DNA of 64,000 nt from Chryseobacterium endalhagicum (GTDB lineage Bacteria; Bacteroidota; Bacteroidia; Flavobacteriales; Weeksellaceae), in NCBI RefSeq assembly GCF_016745235.1, contig NZ_JAELVM010000002.1, positions 930,001-994,000 on the forward strand. Reading direction: 5' to 3'. Position numbers and translations under genes: made by a program. Shown piece after piece: positions 1 through 8,525 of the stretch. Under the pieces are notes generated by a model. It was not told the DNA's origin. It saw only the letters and a program-made list of their open reading frames with translations, and ran no database searches. The number at the start of each line of letters is the position of its first letter. Position 1 is the stretch's first letter.

Positions 1-56
1 GGGTTATTCAATGCTCATTATTAATAGAAATATTGTACTCTTAATTATAATTTCTA

Positions 57-93
57 AAAACTGGTGGCTGAGGTTCTCGAAGCCACCAGTTTT
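57..93. terminator. Strong stem-loop terminator of an upstream gene
   Basis: A 13-bp perfect stem (57-69 with 81-93) encloses an 11-nt loop and is flanked by A and T runs, so it can work on either strand. It probably ends a gene lying left of the window and insulates the riboswitch operon that follows. Confidence 0.75.
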
Positions 94-156
94 ACTATAT
101 CAATCAACAAACCTGCTCTTTTCATAGTGTTGAGAATTAATTTATTATGCCGTGTA

Positions 157-185
157 TTGCATCTGTCAATAATTTTCTATCTTTG
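157..185 (+). promoter_or_regulatory. Bacteroidota promoter of the B12 operon
   Basis: TTG at 157-159, an 18-bp spacer, and TATCTTTG at 178-185 match the Bacteroidota sigma-A pattern (TTTG, about 19 bp, TAnnTTTG). Transcription would begin near 192, exactly where the cobalamin riboswitch begins. Confidence 0.65.
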
Positions 186-191
186 CCGAAA

Positions 192-355
192 TCTGGTGCG
201 CTGTAAAAAGCACTTAAAAGGGAATCCGGTGAAAATCCGGAACAGACCCGCTGCTGTAAGCTCCATATCAAAGTTTTTGAAGATTATATCCACTGTTTTT
301 TTTAATGGGAAGGATTTCAAAAATGGAGTAAGTCAGAAGACCTGCCGGAGGATGA
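192..355 (+). promoter_or_regulatory. Cobalamin (B12) riboswitch
   Basis: The conserved core is readable. GGGAATCCGGTGAAAATCCGG starts at 220 and is followed by ACCCGCTGCTGTAA (246-259), the B12-box type core; AGTCAGAAGACCTGCC at 331-346 is the typical 3' element. Such riboswitches turn down B12 uptake genes when adenosylcobalamin is plentiful. A possible expression platform follows: a 7-bp stem pairing 388-394 with 421-427, before the first ATG of the operon at 480. Together with the TonB receptor directly downstream, this makes the identification strong. Confidence 0.93.
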
Positions 356-479
356 ACGTTTGATGCTTTCGTGGAATAAAGCTTAGGACAACAATAACTT
401 TGTGCAGGATCAGCTGTGCTTTGTTGTTGCTATCTTATACCTATATCCATTAGCAGGCATCATTATTCTAAATGAGCTA

Positions 480-2510
480 ATGGTCGGAAAATTTACAGTT
501 TCACGCATTCAGAAAGGAGTTGTCATATTGTTTGTGATAGCCTCGCAATTTATATACTCACAATCCAGAGATACCATTACGGAGACAACAATTCTCCCCA
601 TTCAGATTTCCAGAAAAAATTTTAAAGAAATTCTTCCTGCCCAGATTCTTTCAGGAGAACAGCTGGAAAGACTTAACAGTCAGTCGGTAGCAGATGCTTT
701 ACGGTACTTTTCAGGCGTTCAGATCAAAGATTACGGTGGTATGGGCGGGCTGAAAACGGTGAATATCCGGAGTATGGGAAGCCAGCATGTAGGCGTATTT
801 TACGATGGAATTCAGCTTGGAAATGCTCAGAACGGAGTGGTGGATCTTGGAAAGTTCTCGCTCGATGATATTGAAGCGATCTCTATCTACAACGGTCAGA
901 AAAGTGAAATTTTCCAGCCGGCAAGAGATTTCGGATCATCAGGTTCTATTTATCTGCAGCCTAAAATTCCGGTTTTTAAGGGAGGTCAGAAAACCAATAT
1001 AGCGGTGAGGCTGAAATTAGGTTCCATCAGTTTATTCAATCCTTCGTTCCGTCTGGAGCAGAAGATTTCAGATAAGGTTTCAGCAACTTTCAGCTCGGAA
1101 TTTGTACAGAGTGATGGTTTGTATAAGTATAAATACGAGAAGAAGAATTCCGACGGCTCGGTAGCGAATGATACCATTGCCAGAAGATATGATTCCTACA
1201 TCCGCGCCAAACGGTTTGAAACCAGTCTTAACGGAACAATCAATGATGGAAGCTGGAGCGTCCGCGGGTACGGATATATTTCCGACCGGGGAATTCCTAC
1301 CGCAGTTGTGAATAATGATTTTGGCCCGAAAGGACAGCAGATGCTGGATGAAAATTACTTTGTACAGGCTTCTTTCAGGAAAAAGCTCTTCCCGAAATTG
1401 GAAACCCAGGTTAAAGCCAAATTTGCGTATGACTATTCCCGGTTTTTAGATACGGTGAATGTAGCGACAACCGTTCTTCCCATAGATAATACCTATGTTC
1501 AGAGAGAGCTGTATTTTTCATCATCCAATATTTATTCTATTAACCCGAATTGGGATGTAAGTGCAAGTTTTGACTTTCAGTACAATAATCTTGATGCAAG
1601 TCTGAGGGATTTTTCTTTTCCCACCCGCTATACTTCATTATTGGCTTTTGCCACTACTTACCAATGGAACAGGTTCAAATTCCTGGGAAGTGTTCTCGGA
1701 ACTTTTGTTCATGAAAATGTAGAAAAAAATGCCAAATCTCCTGATAAAACAGAGTGGACACCTTCCGCGTTTCTAAGCTACCAGCCCTTCGAATCAAAAG
1801 AATTTACCGTCAGGGCTTTTTATAAAAGAGTTTTCAGGATGCCGACTTTCAATGATCTGTATTACACCATGATCGGGAATACTATGCTGAAGCCTGAATA
1901 CACCAGTCAGTATGATGCGGGTTTTACGTATCAGAAACTTTATGACCACAAAGTATTTAAAGGAATTTATCTGAAAGTGGACGGATATTATAATGAGGTG
2001 GAAGATAAGATCGTAGCGGTTCCTACCACCAATTTATTCCGGTGGATGATGACGAATCTGGGTGACGTGAAGATTTTTGGTGCAGACGTGAATGTACAGG
2101 CTGAATTTGATATCAATAAAGTTAAACTGAAACCTCTGGTAAGCTACACCTATCAAAGAGCCGGAGATTATACCGATAAAAAAGAGGATTATTACGGCGA
2201 TCAGATTCCTTATGTGCCATGGCATGCCGTGACCTTTACCATGATGGCGGATTACAGAGACTGGAGCTTCAATTACAGTTTTATGTACACGGGAGAACGC
2301 TATGATGCACAGCTGAACAATATCAGAGCCAATTATCTTCAGCCATGGTACACCCATGATTTATCTGTTCAGAAGAAATTCAACTGGAATTCCCACCAGT
2401 TCAAGGCCAGTTTTGAGGTGAATAACCTCCTGGATCAACATTACGACGTGGTAAGGAATTATCCGATGCCCGGAAGAAATTTTAAACTTATTGTAAGCTT
2501 TACATTATGA
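480..2510 (+). CDS. btuB: BtuB-like TonB-dependent receptor for cobalamin
   Basis: Outer-membrane TonB-dependent transporter of about 676 residues, with a signal peptide (hydrophobic stretch near residues 14-25, ending FIYSQS), an N-terminal plug (ILSGEQLERLNSQSVADAL then VNIRSMGSQHVGVFYDGIQ), and a 22-strand-type barrel ending in the usual aromatic C terminus (KLIVSFTL). The start is placed at the ATG at 480, because a longer reading from a GTG at 402 would run through the riboswitch expression platform. It is the first gene after the cobalamin riboswitch, so B12 or a related corrinoid is the likely substrate. It overlaps the next gene by ATGA, which implies translational coupling. Family assignment is firm; the substrate is inferred from the riboswitch. 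Confidence 0.88.
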   Translation: MVGKFTVSRIQKGVVILFVIASQFIYSQSRDTITETTILPIQISRKNFKEILPAQILSGEQLERLNSQSVADALRYFSGVQIKDYGGMGGLKTVNIRSMGSQHVGVFYDGIQLGNAQNGVVDLGKFSLDDIEAISIYNGQKSEIFQPARDFGSSGSIYLQPKIPVFKGGQKTNIAVRLKLGSISLFNPSFRLEQKISDKVSATFSSEFVQSDGLYKYKYEKKNSDGSVANDTIARRYDSYIRAKRFETSLNGTINDGSWSVRGYGYISDRGIPTAVVNNDFGPKGQQMLDENYFVQASFRKKLFPKLETQVKAKFAYDYSRFLDTVNVATTVLPIDNTYVQRELYFSSSNIYSINPNWDVSASFDFQYNNLDASLRDFSFPTRYTSLLAFATTYQWNRFKFLGSVLGTFVHENVEKNAKSPDKTEWTPSAFLSYQPFESKEFTVRAFYKRVFRMPTFNDLYYTMIGNTMLKPEYTSQYDAGFTYQKLYDHKVFKGIYLKVDGYYNEVEDKIVAVPTTNLFRWMMTNLGDVKIFGADVNVQAEFDINKVKLKPLVSYTYQRAGDYTDKKEDYYGDQIPYVPWHAVTFTMMADYRDWSFNYSFMYTGERYDAQLNNIRANYLQPWYTHDLSVQKKFNWNSHQFKASFEVNNLLDQHYDVVRNYPMPGRNFKLIVSFTL

Positions 2511-3640
2511 AAAAACTCAACTTTTGCCTGCTCGCTTTTACCATTTTCTTTCTGTTCTCATGCCGGACAGATGATTATGTAGTACCCTCGGAAAAAGACG
2601 AGGTGAGCACAGGAGAAGACACGCCTATCAAAGGTTTTTATCTTCTGAATGAAGGAAATATGGGCAGCAATAAATGTACGCTCGATTATTTCGATTATGC
2701 GACCGGAACTTACCACAGAAATATTTATGCAGAAATCAATCCGAATGTGGTCAAAGAGCTTGGTGACGTAGGAAACGACATTATGATCTATGGAAGCAAA
2801 ATGTACGTGATCGTTAATGTTTCCAATAAAATTGAAGTACTGGATGCTAAAACGGCAAAACGCATCAAAACCATACAGCTTCAGAACTGCCGCTATATGA
2901 CTTTTAAAGGAAACAAAGTATATGCAAGCAGCTATGCAGGACCTGTAGAACTGAATCCTGATTCTCCGCCGGGAAAAGTGGTGGAAATTGATACCACTTC
3001 ACTTACTATTGAAAGGCAGGCTGTGGTAGGCTATCAGCCGGAAGAGATGGAAATTATAGGAAACCAGCTTTTTGTAGCGAATTCCGGAGGCTATATGTTC
3101 CCGAATTATGACAAAACGGTTTCTGTGGTTGACCTGAACAGCTTTACGCAGACAAAGAAAATAGATGTGGCGATTAATCTCCACCGCCTTCAGAAAGATA
3201 ATTACGGAGATCTGTATGTGAGCTCCAGAGGAGATTATTACAATATTCCGTCAAGTCTTTTTGTCGTAGATGCAGCGACCGGAGCTGTGAAAAAAGACTT
3301 TCATGTGGCCGTAAGCGGAATGACGATCGTGAATGACAAGCTGTATTACTACGGCAATGAATTTAATTACAATACACATTCATACGTCAAGACCTTCGGG
3401 ATTATTGATGTAAAGACAGAACAGGTGATTGCCACTAAAATTATTGACCAGCAGTATGCTGATGAGATCAAAGCACCTTACGGAATTGCTGTGAACCCTT
3501 ATACAGAAGATATCTATATCACGGATGCCAGAAATTACGTAACCACCGGATATGTATACTGTTTTGATAAAGCCGGAAAATTCAAGTGGAAAACCGAAGG
3601 CGGAAATATCCCTGCTCATTTTACTTTTTTATATAAATAA
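2507..3640 (+). CDS. BtuG-like beta-propeller surface lipoprotein
   Basis: A 377-residue lipoprotein: the signal sequence ends in a lipobox with Cys19 (FFLFSC). The body shows repeated propeller blades of the YncE/DUF5074 type (for example GNKVYASSYAGPVELNPD, GNQLFVANSGGY, NDKLYYYGNEF and YTEDIYITDARNY). In gut Bacteroides a YncE-like lipoprotein, BtuG, caps BtuB and captures B12 with very high affinity. Position directly after the BtuB-like receptor, overlapping it by 4 nt, under a B12 riboswitch, argues for the same role here. This is homology by fold and context, not a demonstrated orthology; a general DUF5074 surface protein is the alternative. Confidence 0.75.
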   Translation: MKKLNFCLLAFTIFFLFSCRTDDYVVPSEKDEVSTGEDTPIKGFYLLNEGNMGSNKCTLDYFDYATGTYHRNIYAEINPNVVKELGDVGNDIMIYGSKMYVIVNVSNKIEVLDAKTAKRIKTIQLQNCRYMTFKGNKVYASSYAGPVELNPDSPPGKVVEIDTTSLTIERQAVVGYQPEEMEIIGNQLFVANSGGYMFPNYDKTVSVVDLNSFTQTKKIDVAINLHRLQKDNYGDLYVSSRGDYYNIPSSLFVVDAATGAVKKDFHVAVSGMTIVNDKLYYYGNEFNYNTHSYVKTFGIIDVKTEQVIATKIIDQQYADEIKAPYGIAVNPYTEDIYITDARNYVTTGYVYCFDKAGKFKWKTEGGNIPAHFTFLYK

Positions 3641-3651
3641 TCAGACAAGAA

Positions 3652-4860
3652 ATGGAAAGAAAAACAATACATATTATAAAAACCGTCCTTTTCTCTTCAG
3701 TTTTATTAGGAACGGCAGCCTGTAAAAGTGACAGTGAAGATGGAGCAGAAGAAGTGGTTTTTCCGGCAGAAGTTCTTAAGGAATCTTATACGATTGACCG
3801 TCTTAAGCTTTTAAATATTGATCCGAAAATTGCGGGGCAGTTGACCTGGAGCATCAATGATTCTATTATCTCTGATCAATTACAGCTGGATTTTGTGAGC
3901 CCGAATGCCAAAACCTATCCTTTGACCTTAAAGGTAGAAGTAAAAGGAGTGGTGAAAATTTACAAATCAACAATCATTGTCAATAAGGAGGCAGCGCCTT
4001 ACAGCAAATATATCACCAACGTTTTTGAATTCCGTCCGGCAGTAGGACAGTTTACCAACGAGGTTCCGGAATATGTCAACGGAAATACGGAAGCGGATAT
4101 GCTCCTGAGAGCAAAGGAATCACTGGTAGGAGGAAATTCCACGATGATCACGCTTGGAGGTTTCGGAGGTTACGTCTCTTTTGGATTTGACCATACCATT
4201 CCTAATCTTGACGGAAGAGATTTCAAGATATTGGGGAATGCATTCTGGGGAAATAATGCCAATGCAGCCAGAACCGGATCCTGTGAGCCCGGAATTATCA
4301 TGGTAGGCTACGACAAAAATAAAAACGGCAAACCAGATGAAGATGAATGGTACGAAATTGCCGGCAGCGAATATTTTAAAAATTCAACCACTAAAAATTA
4401 CAGCATAACATACTTCAAACCCAATGAAAATAAGCCCCCCGTTCCCGGAAGTGAGTTTTGGCAGACTGATGTGGAGTACATCAAATGGCAGGATAATTTT
4501 GGGAATTCTGGATTTAAAACTAAAAACACCTTCCATGCACAAAGCTATTATCCTTTATGGCTCCAGAATGCTTCTTACAGCCTGACCGGAACCAGATTGA
4601 AGGATAATTTTTACGACCAGAGCGGAACGGGGAATTATTGGGTGGGAACGTCTTACGATTACGGCTATGCAGATAATGCACCGAACAACGATGAGGCTTC
4701 CAATATTGATATTTCGTGGGCGGTAGATAAAAGCGGGAAATATGTAAAGCTTCCCGGCATCGATTTTATCAAGGTGTACACGGGAATTAACCAGGAAGCA
4801 GGATGGCTCGGAGAAGTTTCTACCGAGGTGGCAGGAGCTTATGATCTGCATTTTAATTAA
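3652..4860 (+). CDS. Surface lipoprotein of the B12 operon, function unknown
   Basis: A 402-residue lipoprotein (lipobox LGTAAC, Cys24). Residues about 40-115 look like a PKD/Ig-like beta domain (LTWSINDSIISDQ, YPLTLKVEVKG). The larger C-terminal part has a Gly/Trp/Tyr-rich beta fold with an EF-hand-like calcium loop at about 221-232 (DKNKNGKPDEDE), followed by WYEIAGSEYF. Proteins of this type occur beside B12 receptors in other Bacteroidota, annotated only as cell surface protein. It starts 11 bp after the BtuG-like gene. A role in corrinoid capture at the cell surface is inferred from the operon; no catalytic residues are recognised. Confidence 0.7.
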   Translation: MERKTIHIIKTVLFSSVLLGTAACKSDSEDGAEEVVFPAEVLKESYTIDRLKLLNIDPKIAGQLTWSINDSIISDQLQLDFVSPNAKTYPLTLKVEVKGVVKIYKSTIIVNKEAAPYSKYITNVFEFRPAVGQFTNEVPEYVNGNTEADMLLRAKESLVGGNSTMITLGGFGGYVSFGFDHTIPNLDGRDFKILGNAFWGNNANAARTGSCEPGIIMVGYDKNKNGKPDEDEWYEIAGSEYFKNSTTKNYSITYFKPNENKPPVPGSEFWQTDVEYIKWQDNFGNSGFKTKNTFHAQSYYPLWLQNASYSLTGTRLKDNFYDQSGTGNYWVGTSYDYGYADNAPNNDEASNIDISWAVDKSGKYVKLPGIDFIKVYTGINQEAGWLGEVSTEVAGAYDLHFN

Positions 4861-4895
4861 TCATACAGACAAAATTTAATACAATAAATCAAAAA

Positions 4896-7175
4896 ATGAA
4901 AAAGTTTTACCTTTTTACCGTACTGTTTCTGTTCGCGTTCTTTGCGAATGCACAGATAAAAGTACAGGGCGTGCCCAGAAGTGACATTCAGGGGACGAGC
5001 AGCAATCAGCTGAATACAACAGTAACCAGCACGATCAACTTCTCTGACATCCAGTATTGGGTGGGAAGCGGGACCAACGAAGCGGCTTTCGTGGTACAGT
5101 GGAATGACAGCAAAAATCCTGATGCTCTGGTATGGGGATTCAGATGGAACGGTAACGCTACAGGAGAAGATATGCTGAAAGCAATTGCTCAGGCAGATCA
5201 GCGTTTTTTCACACTGCTTTATCCGGGCACGCAGTTCGGAACAGCAGTAGGAGGGATGGGCTTTGACCTGAACGGGCAGAATACGAACGCGCTTTACAAA
5301 AACGGAAATACAACATATCCTCTTTATCCGGTAGGTGGTATTGTGAATACTACAGCCTATGATTTTGACAATTATACGGCTGCGGATGCCGCAGATCATT
5401 GGGGAGCAGGATGGTACAACGGATATTGGTCGTACTGGGTAAAAGATCCTACTGATGCTGATTTCGGATATTCAGGAGTTGGAGCTACTTCCCGTGTCCT
5501 TCAGAATGGTTCATATGATGTATGGAATTTTAATGCTGGAATGGCCAGTTTCCCTATTTCCCCTACATTGACACCGGTTTCAGCTTATATGGCATCTACG
5601 AATTTCACGAACGGTTATTTTATGGTGAACGAAGAATGGTTCGGACATACCAACGGTTCGGTAAATTTCATAGGAAACAACGGACAGATCAATTACCGTG
5701 TTTACAGCAACGCGAATAACAACCATGCTTTCGGGGCAACTACACAATATGGAACGATCTATGGAGATAAATTCTATTTTATTTCAAAACAGGCTGCAGA
5801 CGGCGGTGACACTCAATATACGCCTGGCGGAAGATTGGTTGTTGCCAATGCACAGACGATGCAGAAAATTGCCGGATTCAATGATATTGGTGGCGGTGAC
5901 GGAAGATCATTTGTAGGAGTTAATGAAAATAAAGGATATATCGGAGCTTCCAACGGAGTTTACATCTTTAATATTGCAACGCTTCAGGTTGGAAGTGCAG
6001 TTGCCGGAACAGGTGGAGGCGGCCAGTATGCAGGCCAGATCGGAAACATGATCCGTTCTTCCAAATATGTATTTGCCGTGAAGCAGTCTGCAGGAATTTT
6101 AGTGATAGATCCGGCTACCGATACTTTGGTGAGCACCATCCCAGGAGCCTTCCATTCTATTGTTCAGGCAAAAGACGGAAGCATCTGGGCAATTCAGGAT
6201 CAAAAACTGGTGAACATTCATCCTACAACTTTTGCAACAACTCCATATAATATTCCTACGACTAAATATCTGGGTTCATGGGGTGCATGGAACGCAGGAA
6301 GTTTCTCTGCGAGCAGCAAACAGAATGCTTTATACTGGATCAATTCAATAAGCTCTTGGGCTTCAGGAACACAGATTGTAAAATTTGATGTCACTACAAA
6401 AACATTCAACGAAACTTTTGCCGCAATTCCTGGTCAAACCGGAACTTACAAACAGATTCCATACGGTGCAGGTCTTCGCGTAAACCCAACGACTGACGAG
6501 CTGATCCTGAATACTACGGAAAGCGGTTATGGAGCACACTACCAGAAAAACTGGATTCATACCTATAACACCAGCGGAACGCTTACGAATACAAAGGTTC
6601 TTAATGATTATTACTGGTTCCCGGCGTTAGCAGTGTTCCCGGATAATACGCTTCCAACCGTGAACAGTACTTTCCCGTCACAGGTGAATGTAAATACAGC
6701 ATCTACTATTGATCTGAAAACAGTAGTTTCTGACGAGGACAACCTTTCCTCAGCTATTGTAAAAGCAATTAAATCAAATTCAAATCCAGCAGCTGTTTCT
6801 GCCGTGATTAATGATAATGATGAATTGGTACTGACTCCGGTAGCTTCAGGAATCGCTAATATCGTGATCAGCTTTAACTCTAACGGAAAAGTAGTTGAGA
6901 AAACGGTAACCGTAAACAGTACAGCTTCTACGTTAGCGACTGCAGAAGTGAAGAAAATAGAATTCAGCATCTATCCAAATCCGGTAACAGATATTCTGAC
7001 CATCAAAACCCAGGAGAAAATCCTAAACGTTTCTGTTTATGATGCTTCCGGTAAAACGGTCAATACACAACTGAACAACGGCCAGATTAATGTAAGTGCG
7101 CTTCCAAACGGAGTGTATATTCTGAAGGCTGTGACGGATAAAGCAGTGTATCAGCAGAAATTGATCAAAAAATAG
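4896..7175 (+). CDS. T9SS-exported propeller protein of the B12 operon
   Basis: A 759-residue secreted protein. It has a cleavable signal peptide (ends FFANAQ), then an N-terminal domain (about 45-150) with the motif IQYWVGSGTNEAAFVVQW and ALVWGFRWNG. A DUF5074-like propeller follows (about 250-590, for example GDKFYFISKQ, NKGYIGASNGVYIFN, KDGSIWAIQDQKLVNI), then an Ig-like segment (about 590-680) and a C-terminal T9SS type A sorting domain (FSIYPNPVTDILTI ... GVYILKAVTDKAVYQQKLIKK). It is the last gene of the riboswitch operon and is followed by a strong terminator. The T9SS domain predicts export across the outer membrane, with attachment to the cell surface or release. A direct corrinoid-binding role is inferred from context only. 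Confidence 0.78.
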   Translation: MKKFYLFTVLFLFAFFANAQIKVQGVPRSDIQGTSSNQLNTTVTSTINFSDIQYWVGSGTNEAAFVVQWNDSKNPDALVWGFRWNGNATGEDMLKAIAQADQRFFTLLYPGTQFGTAVGGMGFDLNGQNTNALYKNGNTTYPLYPVGGIVNTTAYDFDNYTAADAADHWGAGWYNGYWSYWVKDPTDADFGYSGVGATSRVLQNGSYDVWNFNAGMASFPISPTLTPVSAYMASTNFTNGYFMVNEEWFGHTNGSVNFIGNNGQINYRVYSNANNNHAFGATTQYGTIYGDKFYFISKQAADGGDTQYTPGGRLVVANAQTMQKIAGFNDIGGGDGRSFVGVNENKGYIGASNGVYIFNIATLQVGSAVAGTGGGGQYAGQIGNMIRSSKYVFAVKQSAGILVIDPATDTLVSTIPGAFHSIVQAKDGSIWAIQDQKLVNIHPTTFATTPYNIPTTKYLGSWGAWNAGSFSASSKQNALYWINSISSWASGTQIVKFDVTTKTFNETFAAIPGQTGTYKQIPYGAGLRVNPTTDELILNTTESGYGAHYQKNWIHTYNTSGTLTNTKVLNDYYWFPALAVFPDNTLPTVNSTFPSQVNVNTASTIDLKTVVSDEDNLSSAIVKAIKSNSNPAAVSAVINDNDELVLTPVASGIANIVISFNSNGKVVEKTVTVNSTASTLATAEVKKIEFSIYPNPVTDILTIKTQEKILNVSVYDASGKTVNTQLNNGQINVSALPNGVYILKAVTDKAVYQQKLIKK

Positions 7176-7200
7176 TTTTCACAGTCTATTTATTTCAATG

Positions 7201-7232
7201 AATCGGCGGCCCGAACGGGCCGCCGATTTTTT
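7201..7232 (+). terminator. Rho-independent terminator of the B12 operon
   Basis: A 12-bp GC-rich perfect stem (7201-7212 with 7217-7228), loop GAAC, followed by seven T. It lies 25 bp after the stop codon of the T9SS propeller gene. Confidence 0.92.
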
Positions 7233-7255
7233 TGTTCCTGTAAGAAGTGTTTAAA

Positions 7256-7579
7256 AAGAGGCTGTCTAGAAAGCTTTCCGGAAATAATCCCCGAAACTTT
7301 TGGATTCGGGGATTATTTTTGTTGTTTATTCTTTAAGACTGGTTTCCGGCAAAAGGAGTAATTTTATTAAACGCAAAGTTTAAAGATTATACTTTGTATT
7401 TTAGGAATGCAAAGTAGAGAATCAATTGAAATTGATTCGATGAAGCGTGTGGATAAAACGTCCGCTTATTCAGTGGCGAAGCCACATCTCTTTGCTTACC
7501 TTGAAATCAGGAGATATAGTATGAAACTTTGCGTTGAAATTATTCGAAAAAAAGACCGCCTCACTTTTTGAGACGGTCT
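7256..7579. repeat. Hairpin-bounded interspersed repeat, copy 1
   Basis: This gap of about 420 bp holds no gene. It begins with AGAGGCTGTCTAGAAAGCTT and a 13-bp hairpin (7283-7295 with 7305-7317, arms AATAATCCCCGAA). The middle is AT-rich, with a GCAAAGTTT inverted pair (about 7372 and 7527). It ends in a hairpin whose outer arms are AGACCG and CGGTCT (7553-7579). The same left hairpin, flanking words and right hairpin type recur at 18109-18537, so this is a dispersed element and not only two terminators. Confidence 0.7.
7546..7579 (-). terminator. Terminator of the minus-strand T9SS gene
   Basis: Stem 7553-7563 with 7569-7579 (one mismatch). On the minus strand a run of T follows, 19 bp after the stop codon of the gene at 7598-8371. 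It also forms the right boundary of the interspersed repeat. Confidence 0.75.
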
Positions 7580-7597
7580 GATAAAGCAATCTATTAT

Positions 7598-8371
7598 TTA
7601 ATTGGTAATTCTGATCTTACGGGTATACGTCTTTTTGTCTTTCGTTTCCACAGTCAGGATATAAATTCCTTCAGGTTGTGGAGTAGAAAGCTCAAAAGTA
7701 TTGGATCTTAGAGTCGAACGGTGAACTTCTTTTCCGGAAGTATTTCTCAGGCTAACCTCAGATCCTTCCAATGGAACAGTACCTCCAAGAGTGATCTGTC
7801 CGCCTTTGCTGTAAGCCATAATGGTAGCAAGAGGATCCTGGTAGGCGTAATACACTCTGAATCCGCCACCCAGACTTAATACACCACCGCTCAGTCTTAT
7901 TTTAACGGCGTTATATGAGCTGGCAGGAACAAGTTCAATGGTTGCTCTGGCAGGATTGTCTGCAAGTTTCAGTAAACTTCCGGTGACCATCTGGCTGTCA
8001 TTGTTAGCTGTTGTCCCGCTAAACGTTTCTATGTAGACACCGCTTAAAAGCTGAACCGTCAGAGGGATGTTATTTGTACCGATCCCGATGACAAGTTTGG
8101 TATTGGTTCTCACTTCCGGGAATCTCAGGGTCTGTTCAACGCCACCCAATAAAACAGTTCCCATCACCATGGTAGAATAATTGTCTTCATTATCTCCCAC
8201 GGCATTCAGGGGATTCTGCACGGCGCATCCCAGGCATACTCCATATACATTGGAAAGCTGGTCATGGGCATAGATTCTGCTTTGTGCTTCGGTGTTGTTC
8301 GATTGAAATAAAAATCCTAGAAATAACGCGGCCTGAAAAAGGCGGCTCTTTGAAAGTAGAATAGATTTCAT
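7598..8371 (-). CDS. Small secreted protein with T9SS sorting domain
   Basis: About 257 residues from the ATG at 8371; a start 11 codons further upstream would put an unlikely charged stretch before the signal peptide (LFQAALFLGFLFQSNNTEAQ). The mature part has a beta-rich domain of unknown type with a CXXC motif (VCLGCAVQNPLNAVGDNEDN) near its start. The C terminus is a T9SS type A sorting domain (GSEVSLRNTSGKEV ... GIYILTVETKDKKTYTRKIRITN). It is monocistronic and divergent from nothing nearby. Similar proteins occur in many Flavobacteriia, often in families, and may be surface adhesins; that is inference. Confidence 0.75.
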   Translation of the reverse strand: MKSILLSKSRLFQAALFLGFLFQSNNTEAQSRIYAHDQLSNVYGVCLGCAVQNPLNAVGDNEDNYSTMVMGTVLLGGVEQTLRFPEVRTNTKLVIGIGTNNIPLTVQLLSGVYIETFSGTTANNDSQMVTGSLLKLADNPARATIELVPASSYNAVKIRLSGGVLSLGGGFRVYYAYQDPLATIMAYSKGGQITLGGTVPLEGSEVSLRNTSGKEVHRSTLRSNTFELSTPQPEGIYILTVETKDKKTYTRKIRITN

Positions 8372-8525
8372 ACTGTAGAGATTTTTGGTTAATGTTTTAC
8401 CCAAATTTAAGCATAAAAGTATATGTCTGCAATATTATCTCTAATAAATGTGAATTACTTAATATTCTTTATAATGTAAGAACAGGAAGTTAACAGTCAA
8501 CTTTTTTTAATTCTACTTTTTCAGA

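Noticed and set aside
64..363. Open frame of 99 codons over the terminator and riboswitch
   Set aside because: It covers a clear terminator, promoter and cobalamin riboswitch, and the protein has no recognisable features.
402..479. Longer N terminus of the BtuB-like receptor from GTG
   Set aside because: It would place a second hydrophobic stretch before the true signal peptide, and uses the riboswitch expression platform as coding DNA.
4857..5399. Minus-strand frame of 180 codons opposite the T9SS propeller gene
   Set aside because: It is antisense to a gene with clear domain structure; the product is Cys/Ile-rich and unlike any protein.
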